Assembly: GCA_021414365.1 (NCBI GenBank)
Contig: JAIOOR010000005.1
Location: forward strand, 1 to 64,000
From: Nitrosarchaeum sp.
GTDB lineage: Archaea; Thermoproteota; Nitrososphaeria; Nitrososphaerales; Nitrosopumilaceae
Length of the DNA stretch: 64,000 bases
Direction: 5' to 3'
Part shown: positions 42,019 to 51,285 of the stretch, in pieces
Layout of the letters: each line of letters opens with the position of its first letter
How positions within the stretch are numbered: the stretch's first letter is position 1
Program-made: the position numbers and the translations under genes
The notes under the pieces: generated by a model
Told to the model about the DNA's origin: nothing
What the model saw: the letters and a program-made list of their open reading frames with translations, nothing else
Database searches by the model: none

Positions 42019-43725
42019 TTATTTTTCAATTTTGTCTTTAGGTGGATTACTTGTCTGTGGAGTTGCATCAGTGCTACTACCATGTTCGGGTATGGTTGTC
42101 TGCTTTGTATTTGATGTCTTTGATGTATTTGTAACCAGAGTTCCAGATGTAGTCGATGTCTGAGAATGCTGCCCCGCCTCTTCACCTGTCTGCAGTTGCT
42201 CACCAGCAATGAAACCTTTGTGAAAAGCATCGCCGGACTCGGAAGTATCAACACCGCTGCTTGGAATTCCGGCACCTGGCATAATTTTTCCAGAGCCCAT
42301 CAGATCATTTCTAAACGCATTTTTTGCACCAGACATACCGCCTGAGCTCATTCCGCCAGCTAATGCCTTTAGTCCTGCCCCTGTGCCAAGCGCCTTTAGG
42401 GTTCCAAGCGCTCCTGTACTGCCACCTGCAGCAAGTCCTTTCATTGCAGATGCACCGCCACCTGCCAGCCCTTGAACAGCACTTGCGGCACCCATCACAC
42501 CCGTCATCGTTCCAGTCATTACCATCTTGCCTACCATTGAGGATACACTGGAAAGCATAGGCACAAACATCACGGGTGTCATTACAGCAAGGGACAGAGT
42601 TGCAATGGCATACACCCAGAAAAGATACCTGTCTGAGAGAAGTGAATTCAGGTCTTCTTTTCCCTCTACTGTGGTGACGTCGACTTCCTGCTCAAGCAAA
42701 CTTGTGCTTCCGGCAGTAATTATCAAGGCGGTAAAAAACGGGACAAACAAAAGCGGTACAAACACACCTAAAAGAACTCCTGCAAGTTTGTCTATTCCCA
42801 ATACGGGTATGCTTCGCAGTGCCAGTAAAATTGGCAGTGAAATAACTATCACGTCAGTCAGCAGATACCTCATAGAGCCGACAAGGGCGGACATTGTTGC
42901 AAGGAAAAACAGCATGGCAGTCTTTGTAATTCCTTCAAACATCACGCCGAATATTCCCTGAGCTACAGTTGTGGCATATGCGTTTATCTGATCAAAGACA
43001 TTCCACCACTGGCCTCCTTCGGATTTAAAATCGACATTCACACTTGCGCCAAAAATTGCCTTTGCAAAAAGATAGTTTGATCGAAGTGCAGGATCACAAA
43101 TGCTTGAATCATCTGTGACTATTCCGCCAACGCTGGACCTCTCCTTCATAAGAGTCTGGTATTTTACCAGCTCTGCCACACGCGGGTCACTTGAGACTAT
43201 ACACGGATTGTCCTTATCAAAAGAGTATAGCGGGTTTAGCATCCACACAGATGACATCTCTGATACATCAGAGATAGGATCCCAGATGTATGGAAATATC
43301 ATTATTATGATTATCCCGACAAATGCGGATTTTATCATATTTTTTAATGTCTCGCTTGTGACAAGCTGGGCCTGCTTTAGTGCAAGCAATATGCCAAACA
43401 AAAAGAAAACAAAAATAAAAAAATAAAAAGAAATGTCGCGAAATATTGAAAACAGCAGATATGAAAAGTTTCCACTCTCCACGCCATTTACCACATGGAA
43501 TTCAAAGTTTGGAACGCTGGTAACTATATCTACAAATCCTGCTGCAATCTCTTTGATTAGCAGCATCATGACGCCAGAAAAAGCAAGAACTGACGCAATA
43601 GTAGTTACAATTAATATTCCGGCATCAGCACCCGGAATCAATCCATCAAGGGACGTGTTTAGTTTTTTATGAACATGTGAAATTACTCCTCTTGCAAATA
43701 GTGATGTCATGTATGGTGCAGTCAT
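42019..43725 (-). CDS. VirB6-like polytopic membrane protein
   Basis: 568 residues. About six or seven TM helices (for example 55-75, 88-112, 140-155, 275-295, 300-330, 360-385), a conserved-looking cysteine-containing loop, then a Gly/Ala/Met-rich stretch (440-510) and a polar Ser/Thr-rich tail. This design is that of VirB6/TrbL inner-membrane channel proteins. Overlaps the VirB3-like gene by ATGA. Confidence 0.72.
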   Translation of the reverse strand: MTAPYMTSLFARGVISHVHKKLNTSLDGLIPGADAGILIVTTIASVLAFSGVMMLLIKEIAAGFVDIVTSVPNFEFHVVNGVESGNFSYLLFSIFRDISFYFFIFVFFLFGILLALKQAQLVTSETLKNMIKSAFVGIIIIMIFPYIWDPISDVSEMSSVWMLNPLYSFDKDNPCIVSSDPRVAELVKYQTLMKERSSVGGIVTDDSSICDPALRSNYLFAKAIFGASVNVDFKSEGGQWWNVFDQINAYATTVAQGIFGVMFEGITKTAMLFFLATMSALVGSMRYLLTDVIVISLPILLALRSIPVLGIDKLAGVLLGVFVPLLFVPFFTALIITAGSTSLLEQEVDVTTVEGKEDLNSLLSDRYLFWVYAIATLSLAVMTPVMFVPMLSSVSSMVGKMVMTGTMTGVMGAASAVQGLAGGGASAMKGLAAGGSTGALGTLKALGTGAGLKALAGGMSSGGMSGAKNAFRNDLMGSGKIMPGAGIPSSGVDTSESGDAFHKGFIAGEQLQTGEEAGQHSQTSTTSGTLVTNTSKTSNTKQTTIPEHGSSTDATPQTSNPPKDKIEK

Positions 43726-44342
43726 TTTCTCTCAAAGATTATCATCTTGTCATACAATACATGGGATGCCTCATCAATTACACGGACGCGCTTGTGTCCG
43801 TAACTTTCAAGCAGTATGGTGCATGATACGTTTCCATGTCTGTCAGTTACAGTATTTGAGACATGTATCTGGTTCTCCCCTGACTCTTCGGCAAAAAATA
43901 TCGATACAGGTACAAACTGCGATTCAGAGAGTGTCTTGATTTTTAGCGTATATGGAATTTCCAGATTTTCAATCTGTATTGTTTCTGGCGTATCTGCTGG
44001 TTTTGGCACAGGCTGCACAATCATCTCAGAGTAGCTGCCAATGCCAATTAGTGATGATTCTTGTTTTTTCTGCTTTTTAGAACCATTACCTTTGAGACGA
44101 AATGACAAAAATGCGATCATCTGTTTTTCAGGAGTAAGAAAGCCAAATGGCAAAAATGCGAAAACAATTACCAGAATCCCAAAAACAGCAAGTATCGGGT
44201 GCGCCTTGCCAGTAAAGGCGGCAATTAATGATATTATGCCAGTTATGGCGCCAAGAAATTCACGCGGACTAAATGTCCTAATTGAGGCATTTATCCACCT
44301 CACATCAAGCAAAGATTTGCTTGGAACTGCCAATACTCGCAT
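43722..44342 (-). CDS. VirB3-like membrane-hairpin protein with extra-membrane domain
   Basis: 206 residues. The N-terminal cytosolic stretch, followed by a hydrophobic hairpin (about 34-70), FGFLTPEKQMIAFLSFRLKG, matches VirB3/PrgI-type T4SS proteins; a C-terminal beta domain with 'DRHGNVSCTILLESYG' repeats is unusual for VirB3. Start ATG 44342 has its TATA 25 bp upstream and is the first gene of the pair. Confidence 0.6.
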   Translation of the reverse strand: MRVLAVPSKSLLDVRWINASIRTFSPREFLGAITGIISLIAAFTGKAHPILAVFGILVIVFAFLPFGFLTPEKQMIAFLSFRLKGNGSKKQKKQESSLIGIGSYSEMIVQPVPKPADTPETIQIENLEIPYTLKIKTLSESQFVPVSIFFAEESGENQIHVSNTVTDRHGNVSCTILLESYGHKRVRVIDEASHVLYDKMIIFERK

Positions 44343-44362
44343 ATTACAACAAAAGGATTTTG

Positions 44363-44370
44363 TATTTAAG
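44363..44370 (-). promoter_or_regulatory. Promoter of the VirB3/VirB6-like operon
   Basis: Sense CTTAAATACAAAATCCTTTTGT; the TATA core CTTAAATA lies about 25 bp before ATG 44342. Differs by one base from the promoter of the virB4 operon. Confidence 0.65.
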
Positions 44371-44543
44371 GGGATTTTTCAGTCTGCAAAAACCAATATT
44401 GATCATGTGATAGTTTAATGTGTTGTTGATATGAATAATTGGGGGCGTCTATCTTAATAAATAAAAATAACATTCCAAATAAAACATTTTGACAGCTGAT
44501 AAAGTAGTTACAATGCACAATCTCTCGTAGGTTATATGTTTCA

Positions 44544-45710
44544 ATGAATTTAGGGATTGAATTACTTGGGGATTTGGCATTTTTGCTAATAGCCTGTGCA
44601 GCGGTAGGCGCTTTGGCATATGTTCTACGACAGCCATTGATTCTTGGTTTTCTTGCTGCAGGTATAATGATTGGTCCGTTTGGACCGTTAAGTCTTATCA
44701 AAAATATTGACATGCTAAATAATTTTTCAGACATTGCAATTGTCTTACTGCTCTTTGGTGTTGGGTTGACATTTCCATTATCCAAACTACGTAATGTCGG
44801 AAAAGTCGGAGTTACAATTGCAGTAATAGAGGTAATAGTAATGCTGGGAATCGGATTTGTAATAGGGCAATTGTTTGAATGGACATTTTATGATTCAATG
44901 TTCTTAGCTGCTGCCCTATCAATTAGTTCTACTGTCGTAATAATCAAAGTACTGGAAGATGGAGGAAGTATTGAAACCACTTCTGGAATGCTGTTGACAG
45001 GGGTTTTGGTAATTGAAGACATTATCGCTATAATCTTGATAAGTACATTACATTCTGGAGTAGTTACTGGCTCTTTTGAATATTCAGTAGTAATATGGAC
45101 AATTGCAAAAATTGGCATATTTTTTGCAGTTACACTAGGTCTTGGAATTTTATTAGTTCCAAAACTGTTTGATCTTATTGCAAAACTGGAAAGATTTGAG
45201 ATAACTATGACATTTGCATTAGGGCTGGCTTTTGGATTGTCATTTCTGACGTATGAACTTGGATTTTCAGCTGCAACAGGTGCGTTTTTGGCAGGTGTTA
45301 TAATTGCAGGTTCTAAATTTTCTGATGACGTGTCTACTCTGATTACTCCTATTAGAGAAGTCTTTGTCGCAATATTCTTTGTAACGATTGGTGCACTGAT
45401 GAATTTGTCTACAATAGGGACATTTTGGATTCCAATTCTTGTAATTACAGTATTGACAATATTTGGAAAAATTTTTGGTGTGTATATGGGAGTAAAACTA
45501 TTTGGCAGTGGCAAACAATACGCACTTGCCATAGGTCTAAGCATGGCATCGTTAGGAGAGTTTTCATTTATTGTGTTAAAAACAGGAATGGATCTTGGTG
45601 TTGTAAGTGATAATCTTTTCCCAATAGTTGGCATGGTAGTAGTGTTGACTACTTTTCTTGGCGTATTGATGGCAAAAAAAGGGATAAAGACAGTTGAAGC
45701 ATACGAATAA
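44544..45710 (+). CDS. CPA2/Kef-type cation:proton antiporter
   Basis: 388 residues, about eleven or twelve TM helices, with the CPA2 landmarks LILGFLAAGIMIGP near the start, ALSISSTVVIIKVL, and GFSAATGAFLAGVIIAGS. No C-terminal TrkA-N domain. Works in monovalent cation/proton exchange. Chromosomal-type gene, convergent with a second antiporter. Confidence 0.9.
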   Translation: MNLGIELLGDLAFLLIACAAVGALAYVLRQPLILGFLAAGIMIGPFGPLSLIKNIDMLNNFSDIAIVLLLFGVGLTFPLSKLRNVGKVGVTIAVIEVIVMLGIGFVIGQLFEWTFYDSMFLAAALSISSTVVIIKVLEDGGSIETTSGMLLTGVLVIEDIIAIILISTLHSGVVTGSFEYSVVIWTIAKIGIFFAVTLGLGILLVPKLFDLIAKLERFEITMTFALGLAFGLSFLTYELGFSAATGAFLAGVIIAGSKFSDDVSTLITPIREVFVAIFFVTIGALMNLSTIGTFWIPILVITVLTIFGKIFGVYMGVKLFGSGKQYALAIGLSMASLGEFSFIVLKTGMDLGVVSDNLFPIVGMVVVLTTFLGVLMAKKGIKTVEAYE

Positions 45711-45746
45711 TAAAATTTTGCAATGTTATTTTCTAAATCGCGAGAA

Positions 45747-47516
45747 TTATTCTTTGTCTGAAGACATCCAATTGTCAAACAAATGAGTCTGTGTAAGTTT
45801 TCGTATTGAAAATATTGTGCTTAGAATCAGAGGTATCATTACAACAAAACCTATAGTTGAAATGATCACCTTTGCATTTTCCATTTCCCAATCTACAAAG
45901 CTGATGAATATTGCAACTAAAAGTAAGATTAATCCGATAAAGATGATGTTGCGCAATACTCTGTGTATTGGTTTATTGACAATCTGTTTTTCATTTTGCC
46001 CATAATTGACTGTAATTGTATTTGATACTCTATCTATTATCCCCTCAATTTTTCCTATCATCAGAAATATTGGATATGCTACAATGAGTGCAGTTAAAAT
46101 TCCAAGAAACAAAGATGGGCTCATAAAGAATGGTATGTCTGGATTTTCTAAAAGATCTATTATTGTTGGTGTAAAATAACTTAACAACGCAAGTGATGAT
46201 ACAATTATTACAAAGTGAACCATGATTTTTGGTCCATACTTTTTCAAATCATTTTTTTTATTACCCTGTTCTGTTTTTTCTTTAAATGCACCTGCTCCTA
46301 CAAATCTGCCTGCAAAGAAAACATAATTCAAGAGTTTTTTTGGAATGATTGACCTCTGATCTACAACTGTAGGTAAAGCTCGTAAAAGAAGAGGCATTGC
46401 AAGCATGGTGATAAGGGATACTAATATTGTGACAGGATAGATGGATTCGTCTATGCTTCCACTGTCTACTCCTAATTTAGCTATGATAAATGAAAATTCT
46501 CCAATAGGAATCATCATGGCACCGATAGTGGATGCACTGATGAAAGTATTTCCTGACATTGATGCTGCAAACATGTTTCCGATGAATTTCCCAACTATAG
46601 CTATAATGACAATTGGAATTGCAATCCAAATTGCATCTGGAATTAATGCAATGTTTACAAGCATTCCAATTGACACAAAAAATATCACAATAAAAAAATC
46701 CTTTAACGGTAAAACACGCGGAGTTATCTTTTCAGAAAACTTTGATGATGCAATTATCATTCCCATCAAAAATGCCCCAATTGCACTGCTCAAACCCAAA
46801 AAATGTGCAAGAACTGCCAAGCCAAATGCCAAACCAAGTGCAGTGACAAAAGGAGCTTCTTCCATGTTTATTTTGGATACCCTCTCTAGCAACTTTGGAA
46901 TTACTTTGATGCCTATTGCCAAAGTCAAAACAAAAAACAATATGCTTTGAATTATCAATGATCCTGCATCAGTTATTGCAAAATGTTCTCCACTTGAAGC
47001 ATTGCCAAGCAATGTTAAAAGAAGAACAGCTGCAAGGTCCTCTATTATCAGTATGGTGATTACGGTATCCCATTCTTTGGTATTTACTAAATTGAGATCC
47101 CGCAAGAATCTAAGCGATATCGCAGTACTTGTAATGGACAAAATACTACCCAAGAAAAGTGCTTCCAGATGAGACCATCCAAGTGCTATTGCAACAATAT
47201 ATCCCAAAAAGAATACAATTCCAAGCTGGACTGTTCCTATGATGATTCCGTTTAGTCCAACACGCTTTAACTTGTTAATGCTAAATTCTAATCCTACAAC
47301 AAAAAGCAGTATGATGATTCCAAATTCTGCTAACAGATTAATTAATTCGGTATCTTCTATTACACTTAATCCGTAAGGTCCTACGATTATTCCGACTAGT
47401 ATGAATCCTATGATTGTTGGAAATTTTATCTTGTGCATTAGCCACGCACCAATCATTCCTCCGCCAAAAAGAATTGCAAGTAAGCTTAGAAACTCTGTTG
47501 TTCCTGCAGATACCAA
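45747..47516 (-). CDS. CPA2/Kef-type antiporter with C-terminal membrane extension
   Basis: 589 residues. Kef core in residues 1-400 (ATG 47516; TIIGFILVGIIVGPYGL, LSITSTAISLRFL, GAFLMGMIIASS). The last 190 residues hold three more predicted TM helices rather than the usual RCK domain. Only about 30% apparent similarity with the neighbouring antiporter, so not a tandem duplicate. Confidence 0.9.
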   Translation of the reverse strand: MVSAGTTEFLSLLAILFGGGMIGAWLMHKIKFPTIIGFILVGIIVGPYGLSVIEDTELINLLAEFGIIILLFVVGLEFSINKLKRVGLNGIIIGTVQLGIVFFLGYIVAIALGWSHLEALFLGSILSITSTAISLRFLRDLNLVNTKEWDTVITILIIEDLAAVLLLTLLGNASSGEHFAITDAGSLIIQSILFFVLTLAIGIKVIPKLLERVSKINMEEAPFVTALGLAFGLAVLAHFLGLSSAIGAFLMGMIIASSKFSEKITPRVLPLKDFFIVIFFVSIGMLVNIALIPDAIWIAIPIVIIAIVGKFIGNMFAASMSGNTFISASTIGAMMIPIGEFSFIIAKLGVDSGSIDESIYPVTILVSLITMLAMPLLLRALPTVVDQRSIIPKKLLNYVFFAGRFVGAGAFKEKTEQGNKKNDLKKYGPKIMVHFVIIVSSLALLSYFTPTIIDLLENPDIPFFMSPSLFLGILTALIVAYPIFLMIGKIEGIIDRVSNTITVNYGQNEKQIVNKPIHRVLRNIIFIGLILLLVAIFISFVDWEMENAKVIISTIGFVVMIPLILSTIFSIRKLTQTHLFDNWMSSDKE

Positions 47517-47675
47517 TCAACTACTTTATCTTTTTAATCCTTAAAAGTCTATTTGATAGTGGTTAAATAAACTTCAATGGCATACAATAAACAATTTCCA
47601 AAAAATGGTTGAGAATAACATCTAAATTTTAAATCAATATGATTGCCATTATATTATTGAATTACTAATGCTAAT

Positions 47676-48533
47676 GTGGATGTGATTCCTATTGATCAAA
47701 ATGCCAAAATAGGTCAAGTTCATCTTAAAGTATCTGACATTAACCACTCTCTAAAATTTTACAAATCCTTTCTAGGTCTCAAGATAGTTAAACAAACAGA
47801 TCATGCGGTATTTCTTTCACCTAACGGTAAGATGCCTTATCTTGTTGCACTATCTACAGCCAAACCACCTAATTCAACTCAAAGAGCAGGATTGTATCAT
47901 TTTGCAATACTACTTCCGCAAAGAAAAGACTTGGCAGACTTTCTTTCACATTTACTAAAACACAAAAATACGATCAAAATTGATGGTTTTTCAGACCATC
48001 TTGTATCTGAAGCGATTTACATTCGTGATCCTGATAATATTGGAATAGAAATTTACCGTGACAGAATACCATCCGAATGGAAATGGATTGAAAACCAAGT
48101 AGTGATGTCAATAGAACCGCTTGATATGGAAGGATTACTTGCCGAATCAACCAAATCCTGGAATGAGTTTCCATCAGATACATCAATAGGACATGTCCAC
48201 CTACATGTATCCAATCTTGCAAAGGCAAAAAAATTCTATTCAGAAGTTTTAGGTCTTTCAAACACTGCAAGTATGAAAGGTGCATTGTTTTTTGCAGCAG
48301 GAAAATATCATCATCATATTGCCACTAATACTTGGCTTGGAGAAGACATATCACAAGCATCAACGGACTTTGCAGGATTGGATTTTTTTACAATTCAATT
48401 TTCAACCAGAGACAAACTAGAAAATATGATAAAAAAATTGGAATCTTATAAAATACTTGTTACATCATTAGAAGATGGTTCATTTAGCATATTTGATGAA
48501 GATAAAATATCAATTCATTTGACTGTTAAATGA
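47676..48533 (+). CDS. VOC/glyoxalase-type protein (ring-cleavage dioxygenase-like)
   Basis: 285 residues from GTG 47676. Two VOC halves: IGQVHLKVSDINHSLKFYKS (first metal His) with YHFAILLP, and IGHVHLHVSNLAKAKKFYSE with HHHIATNTW. This is the CatE-like extradiol dioxygenase/glyoxalase organisation with H, H and E ligands (FFTIQF region near the end). Substrate unknown. Confidence 0.85.
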   Translation: MDVIPIDQNAKIGQVHLKVSDINHSLKFYKSFLGLKIVKQTDHAVFLSPNGKMPYLVALSTAKPPNSTQRAGLYHFAILLPQRKDLADFLSHLLKHKNTIKIDGFSDHLVSEAIYIRDPDNIGIEIYRDRIPSEWKWIENQVVMSIEPLDMEGLLAESTKSWNEFPSDTSIGHVHLHVSNLAKAKKFYSEVLGLSNTASMKGALFFAAGKYHHHIATNTWLGEDISQASTDFAGLDFFTIQFSTRDKLENMIKKLESYKILVTSLEDGSFSIFDEDKISIHLTVK

Positions 48534-48568
48534 TCAGTTGTCTTGATAAAAAAGAAAAAAGATTACTC

Positions 48569-49138
48569 TTATGGGCTTAATCCAATCTGTTTCATAAAGG
48601 ATTGATTATCCCAGAACAGATATTCTTCATCCATGACACCGTTCTTCCAATGACCTACAGTGCTCATCTTCAACTTGAAAGATTTTCCAGTTGGAGGAAT
48701 TGAAGTTCCATCTGGTAATGGCATTGGTTCTGTAAACGTGCCTTCCATGATCCCAATAACACTTGTCCATTCACCTGACGCTATTCTAACAGGATGTTCT
48801 TGTATGCGAGTATCAGGGGCATAAACAAACATTGCTTTCAAATCTTCAATGTGTTTTTCAAGACCCTCTGTATGATGTCCATCTGGCCAATAGACTACTA
48901 TATCCTGTGAATGACTTTTTGTGAATCCATCCCAATTCTGGGTTGTAAACATTTCAAAATCTAGTTCATCAAATGTTTGTAGATGTTGCATTGCAATGTT
49001 TTCTGCGGTTTTGTATCTTTCTAACTCGATCTGTGTATCTGTTGTAGTGATATTGTTTGATGTTTGAAAAACAGTATAACCAATTCCCACTCCAATGATA
49101 AAAATGCCTATGGTTATTCCAATCCACATGTTTTTCAT
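48569..49138 (-). CDS. Membrane-anchored SnoaL/NTF2-like protein
   Basis: 189 residues. N-terminal TM anchor (5-24), then a SnoaL-like domain: NWDGFTKSHSQDIVVYWPDGHHTEGLEKHIEDL, VIGIMEGTFTEP, GHWKNGVMDEEYLFWDNQSFMKQIG, a well-known polyketide-cyclase-like pattern. Surface-exposed enzyme or binding protein. Confidence 0.85.
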   Translation of the reverse strand: MKNMWIGITIGIFIIGVGIGYTVFQTSNNITTTDTQIELERYKTAENIAMQHLQTFDELDFEMFTTQNWDGFTKSHSQDIVVYWPDGHHTEGLEKHIEDLKAMFVYAPDTRIQEHPVRIASGEWTSVIGIMEGTFTEPMPLPDGTSIPPTGKSFKLKMSTVGHWKNGVMDEEYLFWDNQSFMKQIGLSP

Positions 49139-49265
49139 TGTATATTTTATGTGTCCTAACTAATTAAAGACAATAGTTTCTATCAAGTTACTTGGTATGG
49201 TTATTCTAACCTACTAAGTAAGTAATTACTACCATATTTAAATAATTAACAGTGTATACTATATT

Positions 49266-50180
49266 GTGAAACAAAACACAACAAATCAAAATCTAGTAAA
49301 AAATACAACAAAGACTCGTTCAGTATTGCAAGTTACTAATGCAAAAACAACATTAGAAGGTGAAGGATTTGTGGTACACAGAGCATTTCCAAATGGTAGT
49401 CTTAGAGAAGTTGATCCGTTTCTTTTGTTAGATGAGATGGGCCCAATTGAAATCTCTGCTGGAGAAGCTAAAGGTGCACCAGATCATCCGCATAGAGGAT
49501 TTGAAACTGTCACATACATGATTGATGGCGTATTTGAACACAAAGACTCGCAAGGACATTCTGGAAAAATAAAGGCAGGTGACATTCAATGGATGACAGC
49601 AGGTTCTGGTGTAATTCATTCAGAGATGCCAGAAAAAGAATTTTCACAGAAAGGTGGAACGCTACATGGATTTCAGTTATGGGTAAACTTGCCAAAAAAA
49701 GACAAGATGATGAATCCACGTTATCAGGATTTACCAGCAAACAAAATTTCAATTGCACAAAAGGATGGTGTCAAGGTTAAAGTAATTGCAGGAGAATCAA
49801 TGGGAGAAAAAGCAGTGATTGATACAATAACTCCTATAATGTATCTTCATTTTACTTTACAACCAAATGCCAAAGTAACACAAACTATTCCACAAAACTA
49901 TAATGCATTTGCATATGTCATAAATGGAGAAGGATTGTTTGGAGACAAACAAATTTCTGCTCACAAAGAGCAGATTGTTTTATTTGAACAAGATGGAACT
50001 GAGATAACAATCCAAGCATCAAATGACATATCATCACATTTGGATGTTCTTTTGATTGCAGGAGTTCCATTAGGCGAACCTGTTGCTCGTTATGGACCAT
50101 TTGTAATGAATACCGAAGATGAAATAGCACAAGCAATACTAGATTACAACACTGGGAAGATGGGTAAAATTGACTTTTAA
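49266..50180 (+). CDS. Pirin-family cupin protein
   Basis: 304 residues from GTG 49266, about 27 bp after a TTTAAATAA box, so leaderless. Pirin motifs: PFLLLDEMGP, GAPDHPHRGFETVTYMIDG, QWMTAGSGVIHSEMPE (metal-binding His/Glu set) and the second cupin half. Pirins have quercetinase or redox-regulatory roles. Confidence 0.93.
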   Translation: MKQNTTNQNLVKNTTKTRSVLQVTNAKTTLEGEGFVVHRAFPNGSLREVDPFLLLDEMGPIEISAGEAKGAPDHPHRGFETVTYMIDGVFEHKDSQGHSGKIKAGDIQWMTAGSGVIHSEMPEKEFSQKGGTLHGFQLWVNLPKKDKMMNPRYQDLPANKISIAQKDGVKVKVIAGESMGEKAVIDTITPIMYLHFTLQPNAKVTQTIPQNYNAFAYVINGEGLFGDKQISAHKEQIVLFEQDGTEITIQASNDISSHLDVLLIAGVPLGEPVARYGPFVMNTEDEIAQAILDYNTGKMGKIDF

Positions 50181-50199
50181 AATAAAATTTCATAATACA

Positions 50200-50406
50200 C
50201 TAAATGTCACATGTTACTTCGCTTTTCTTTCCACCATCATATAGCAATATGACAGCATCGATATCACAATCAGAGATGTATGGATAGTCAGTCTCTATTG
50301 TTGGAAACATAAGATCTTCAGGTGCTGTGGAATGTGCAAGACCAAACGCATGGCCTAGTTCGTGTCTTAGTATGGTTTCAAACTGTGCCTTTGATAGTTT
50401 ATCCAT
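50200..50406 (-). CDS. Matrixin-like metalloprotease fragment
   Basis: 68 residues from ATG 50406. RHELGHAFGLAHSTAPEDLMFP contains the zinc site HExGHxxGxxH and the Met-turn. The frame continues upstream about 17 codons (SEITIFE) to a stop, so the signal peptide and pro-region are missing. Probably a 3' remnant of a secreted protease, or a very small protease. Confidence 0.6.
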   Translation of the reverse strand: MDKLSKAQFETILRHELGHAFGLAHSTAPEDLMFPTIETDYPYISDCDIDAVILLYDGGKKSEVTCDI

Positions 50407-50460
50407 TTCAAATATTGTAATTTCTGATTTTAGTATCTGATTATTGGGTTAATACTAACG

Positions 50461-50757
50461 GTGTCTGCATACGGTTTCTCATTCATTCTAACAACAACTA
50501 CTGATTTTTGCATTGTAGATGGAATTAATGATTTAGTGAATATGATAAAACACAGTTGGATTAGCGATTCTCTAAATACAACAAAGATTGAAAATTGCAT
50601 AACTAAAACTTCGGATTTTAATATGGCAACATATTATGTAGGATTTGCAGGGATAGTCATACTGGCCATTTCATCATTTTTACTTAGTAAATTGTCTTTT
50701 AGAACAAGTTCAATTTCACCCCCATATTCAATCATCAATAACAGAAAGATTACGTAA
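50461..50757 (+). CDS. Small exported/anchored protein
   Basis: 98 residues from GTG 50461, directly opposite the metalloprotease fragment. Hydrophobic N-terminus (YGFSFILT; the frame extends upstream as LIIGLILTVS without a canonical start) and a C-terminal TM helix (about 58-78). No family known. Confidence 0.4.
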   Translation: MSAYGFSFILTTTTDFCIVDGINDLVNMIKHSWISDSLNTTKIENCITKTSDFNMATYYVGFAGIVILAISSFLLSKLSFRTSSISPPYSIINNRKIT

Positions 50758-50895
50758 TCCTAGTTAGGATTATAAAAAAACAGTAAATTTAGCCACAAAA
50801 TTGGGTCTGAAACTAATCCCAGAAAAGTATATCAGTCCCACTAGACCCGCTACTCTCATGTCCTTTATTAGGTTCCAAGATAAAAAAGAACCAAA

Positions 50896-51054
50896 ATGAA
50901 AATAACAAAAGATGAATTTCGCCGGACAGAAGGAAAGCCAGAGTTTGAATTATTCTTGCAGGAAATAATGGCAAAGGAGACAAAGCAAAAATACACATTT
51001 CAAACTCAGATACATCATCGTATATCTACAAAGACACGTGTACAAAGAGTCTGA
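50896..51054 (+). pseudogene. Possible N-terminal fragment of a tyrosine recombinase
   Basis: 52 codons: FRRTEGKPEFELFLQEIMAK, ETKQKYTF, then an unrelated-looking tail to a stop at 51054. F-x2-FL-x-E ... T-x3-Y resembles the core-binding domain of integrases. Lies at the boundary between chromosomal-type genes and the pilus locus, and overlaps the 74-aa gene on the other strand. Assignment is by pattern only. Confidence 0.3.
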
Positions 51055-51239
51055 GAATCAAACAAAGACACACAGTACAATACCTTGCCGTCAACTTTGC
51101 GCAAACCGTCAAACACTATTTTGTGTGATCCAGACGACATCTCATCGCCTGGTGCCGCAGACAAAATCATCGATGCGACCGCTTGTTTTTCCAATCCCAT
51201 CTTGTCGCATATCTTTGCAAACGCCTTTTTTCTGTCCAT
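51015..51239 (-). CDS. Small hypothetical protein at the end of pilus locus
   Basis: 74 residues from ATG 51239: MDRKKAFAKICDKMGLEKQ, an alpha/beta pattern, ends CTRVFVDIR. CTTAAATGG about 25 bp upstream is a good TATA box, so leaderless. No family recognised. Confidence 0.55.
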   Translation of the reverse strand: MDRKKAFAKICDKMGLEKQAVASMILSAAPGDEMSSGSHKIVFDGLRKVDGKVLYCVSLFDSQTLCTRVFVDIR

Positions 51240-51285
51240 ACAAGATACAAAAAATTTTCCATTTAAGGCATTATTTTAGTATGAA

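Noticed and set aside
44888-45778. 296-aa minus-strand ORF across the antiporter gene
   Set aside because: It is a shadow of the plus-strand CPA2 gene, with composition explained by complementary hydrophobic codons.
50813-50998. 61-aa minus-strand ORF near the integrase-like fragment
   Set aside because: Hydrophobic shadow frame without ribosome site or promoter; opposite strand has the better candidate.
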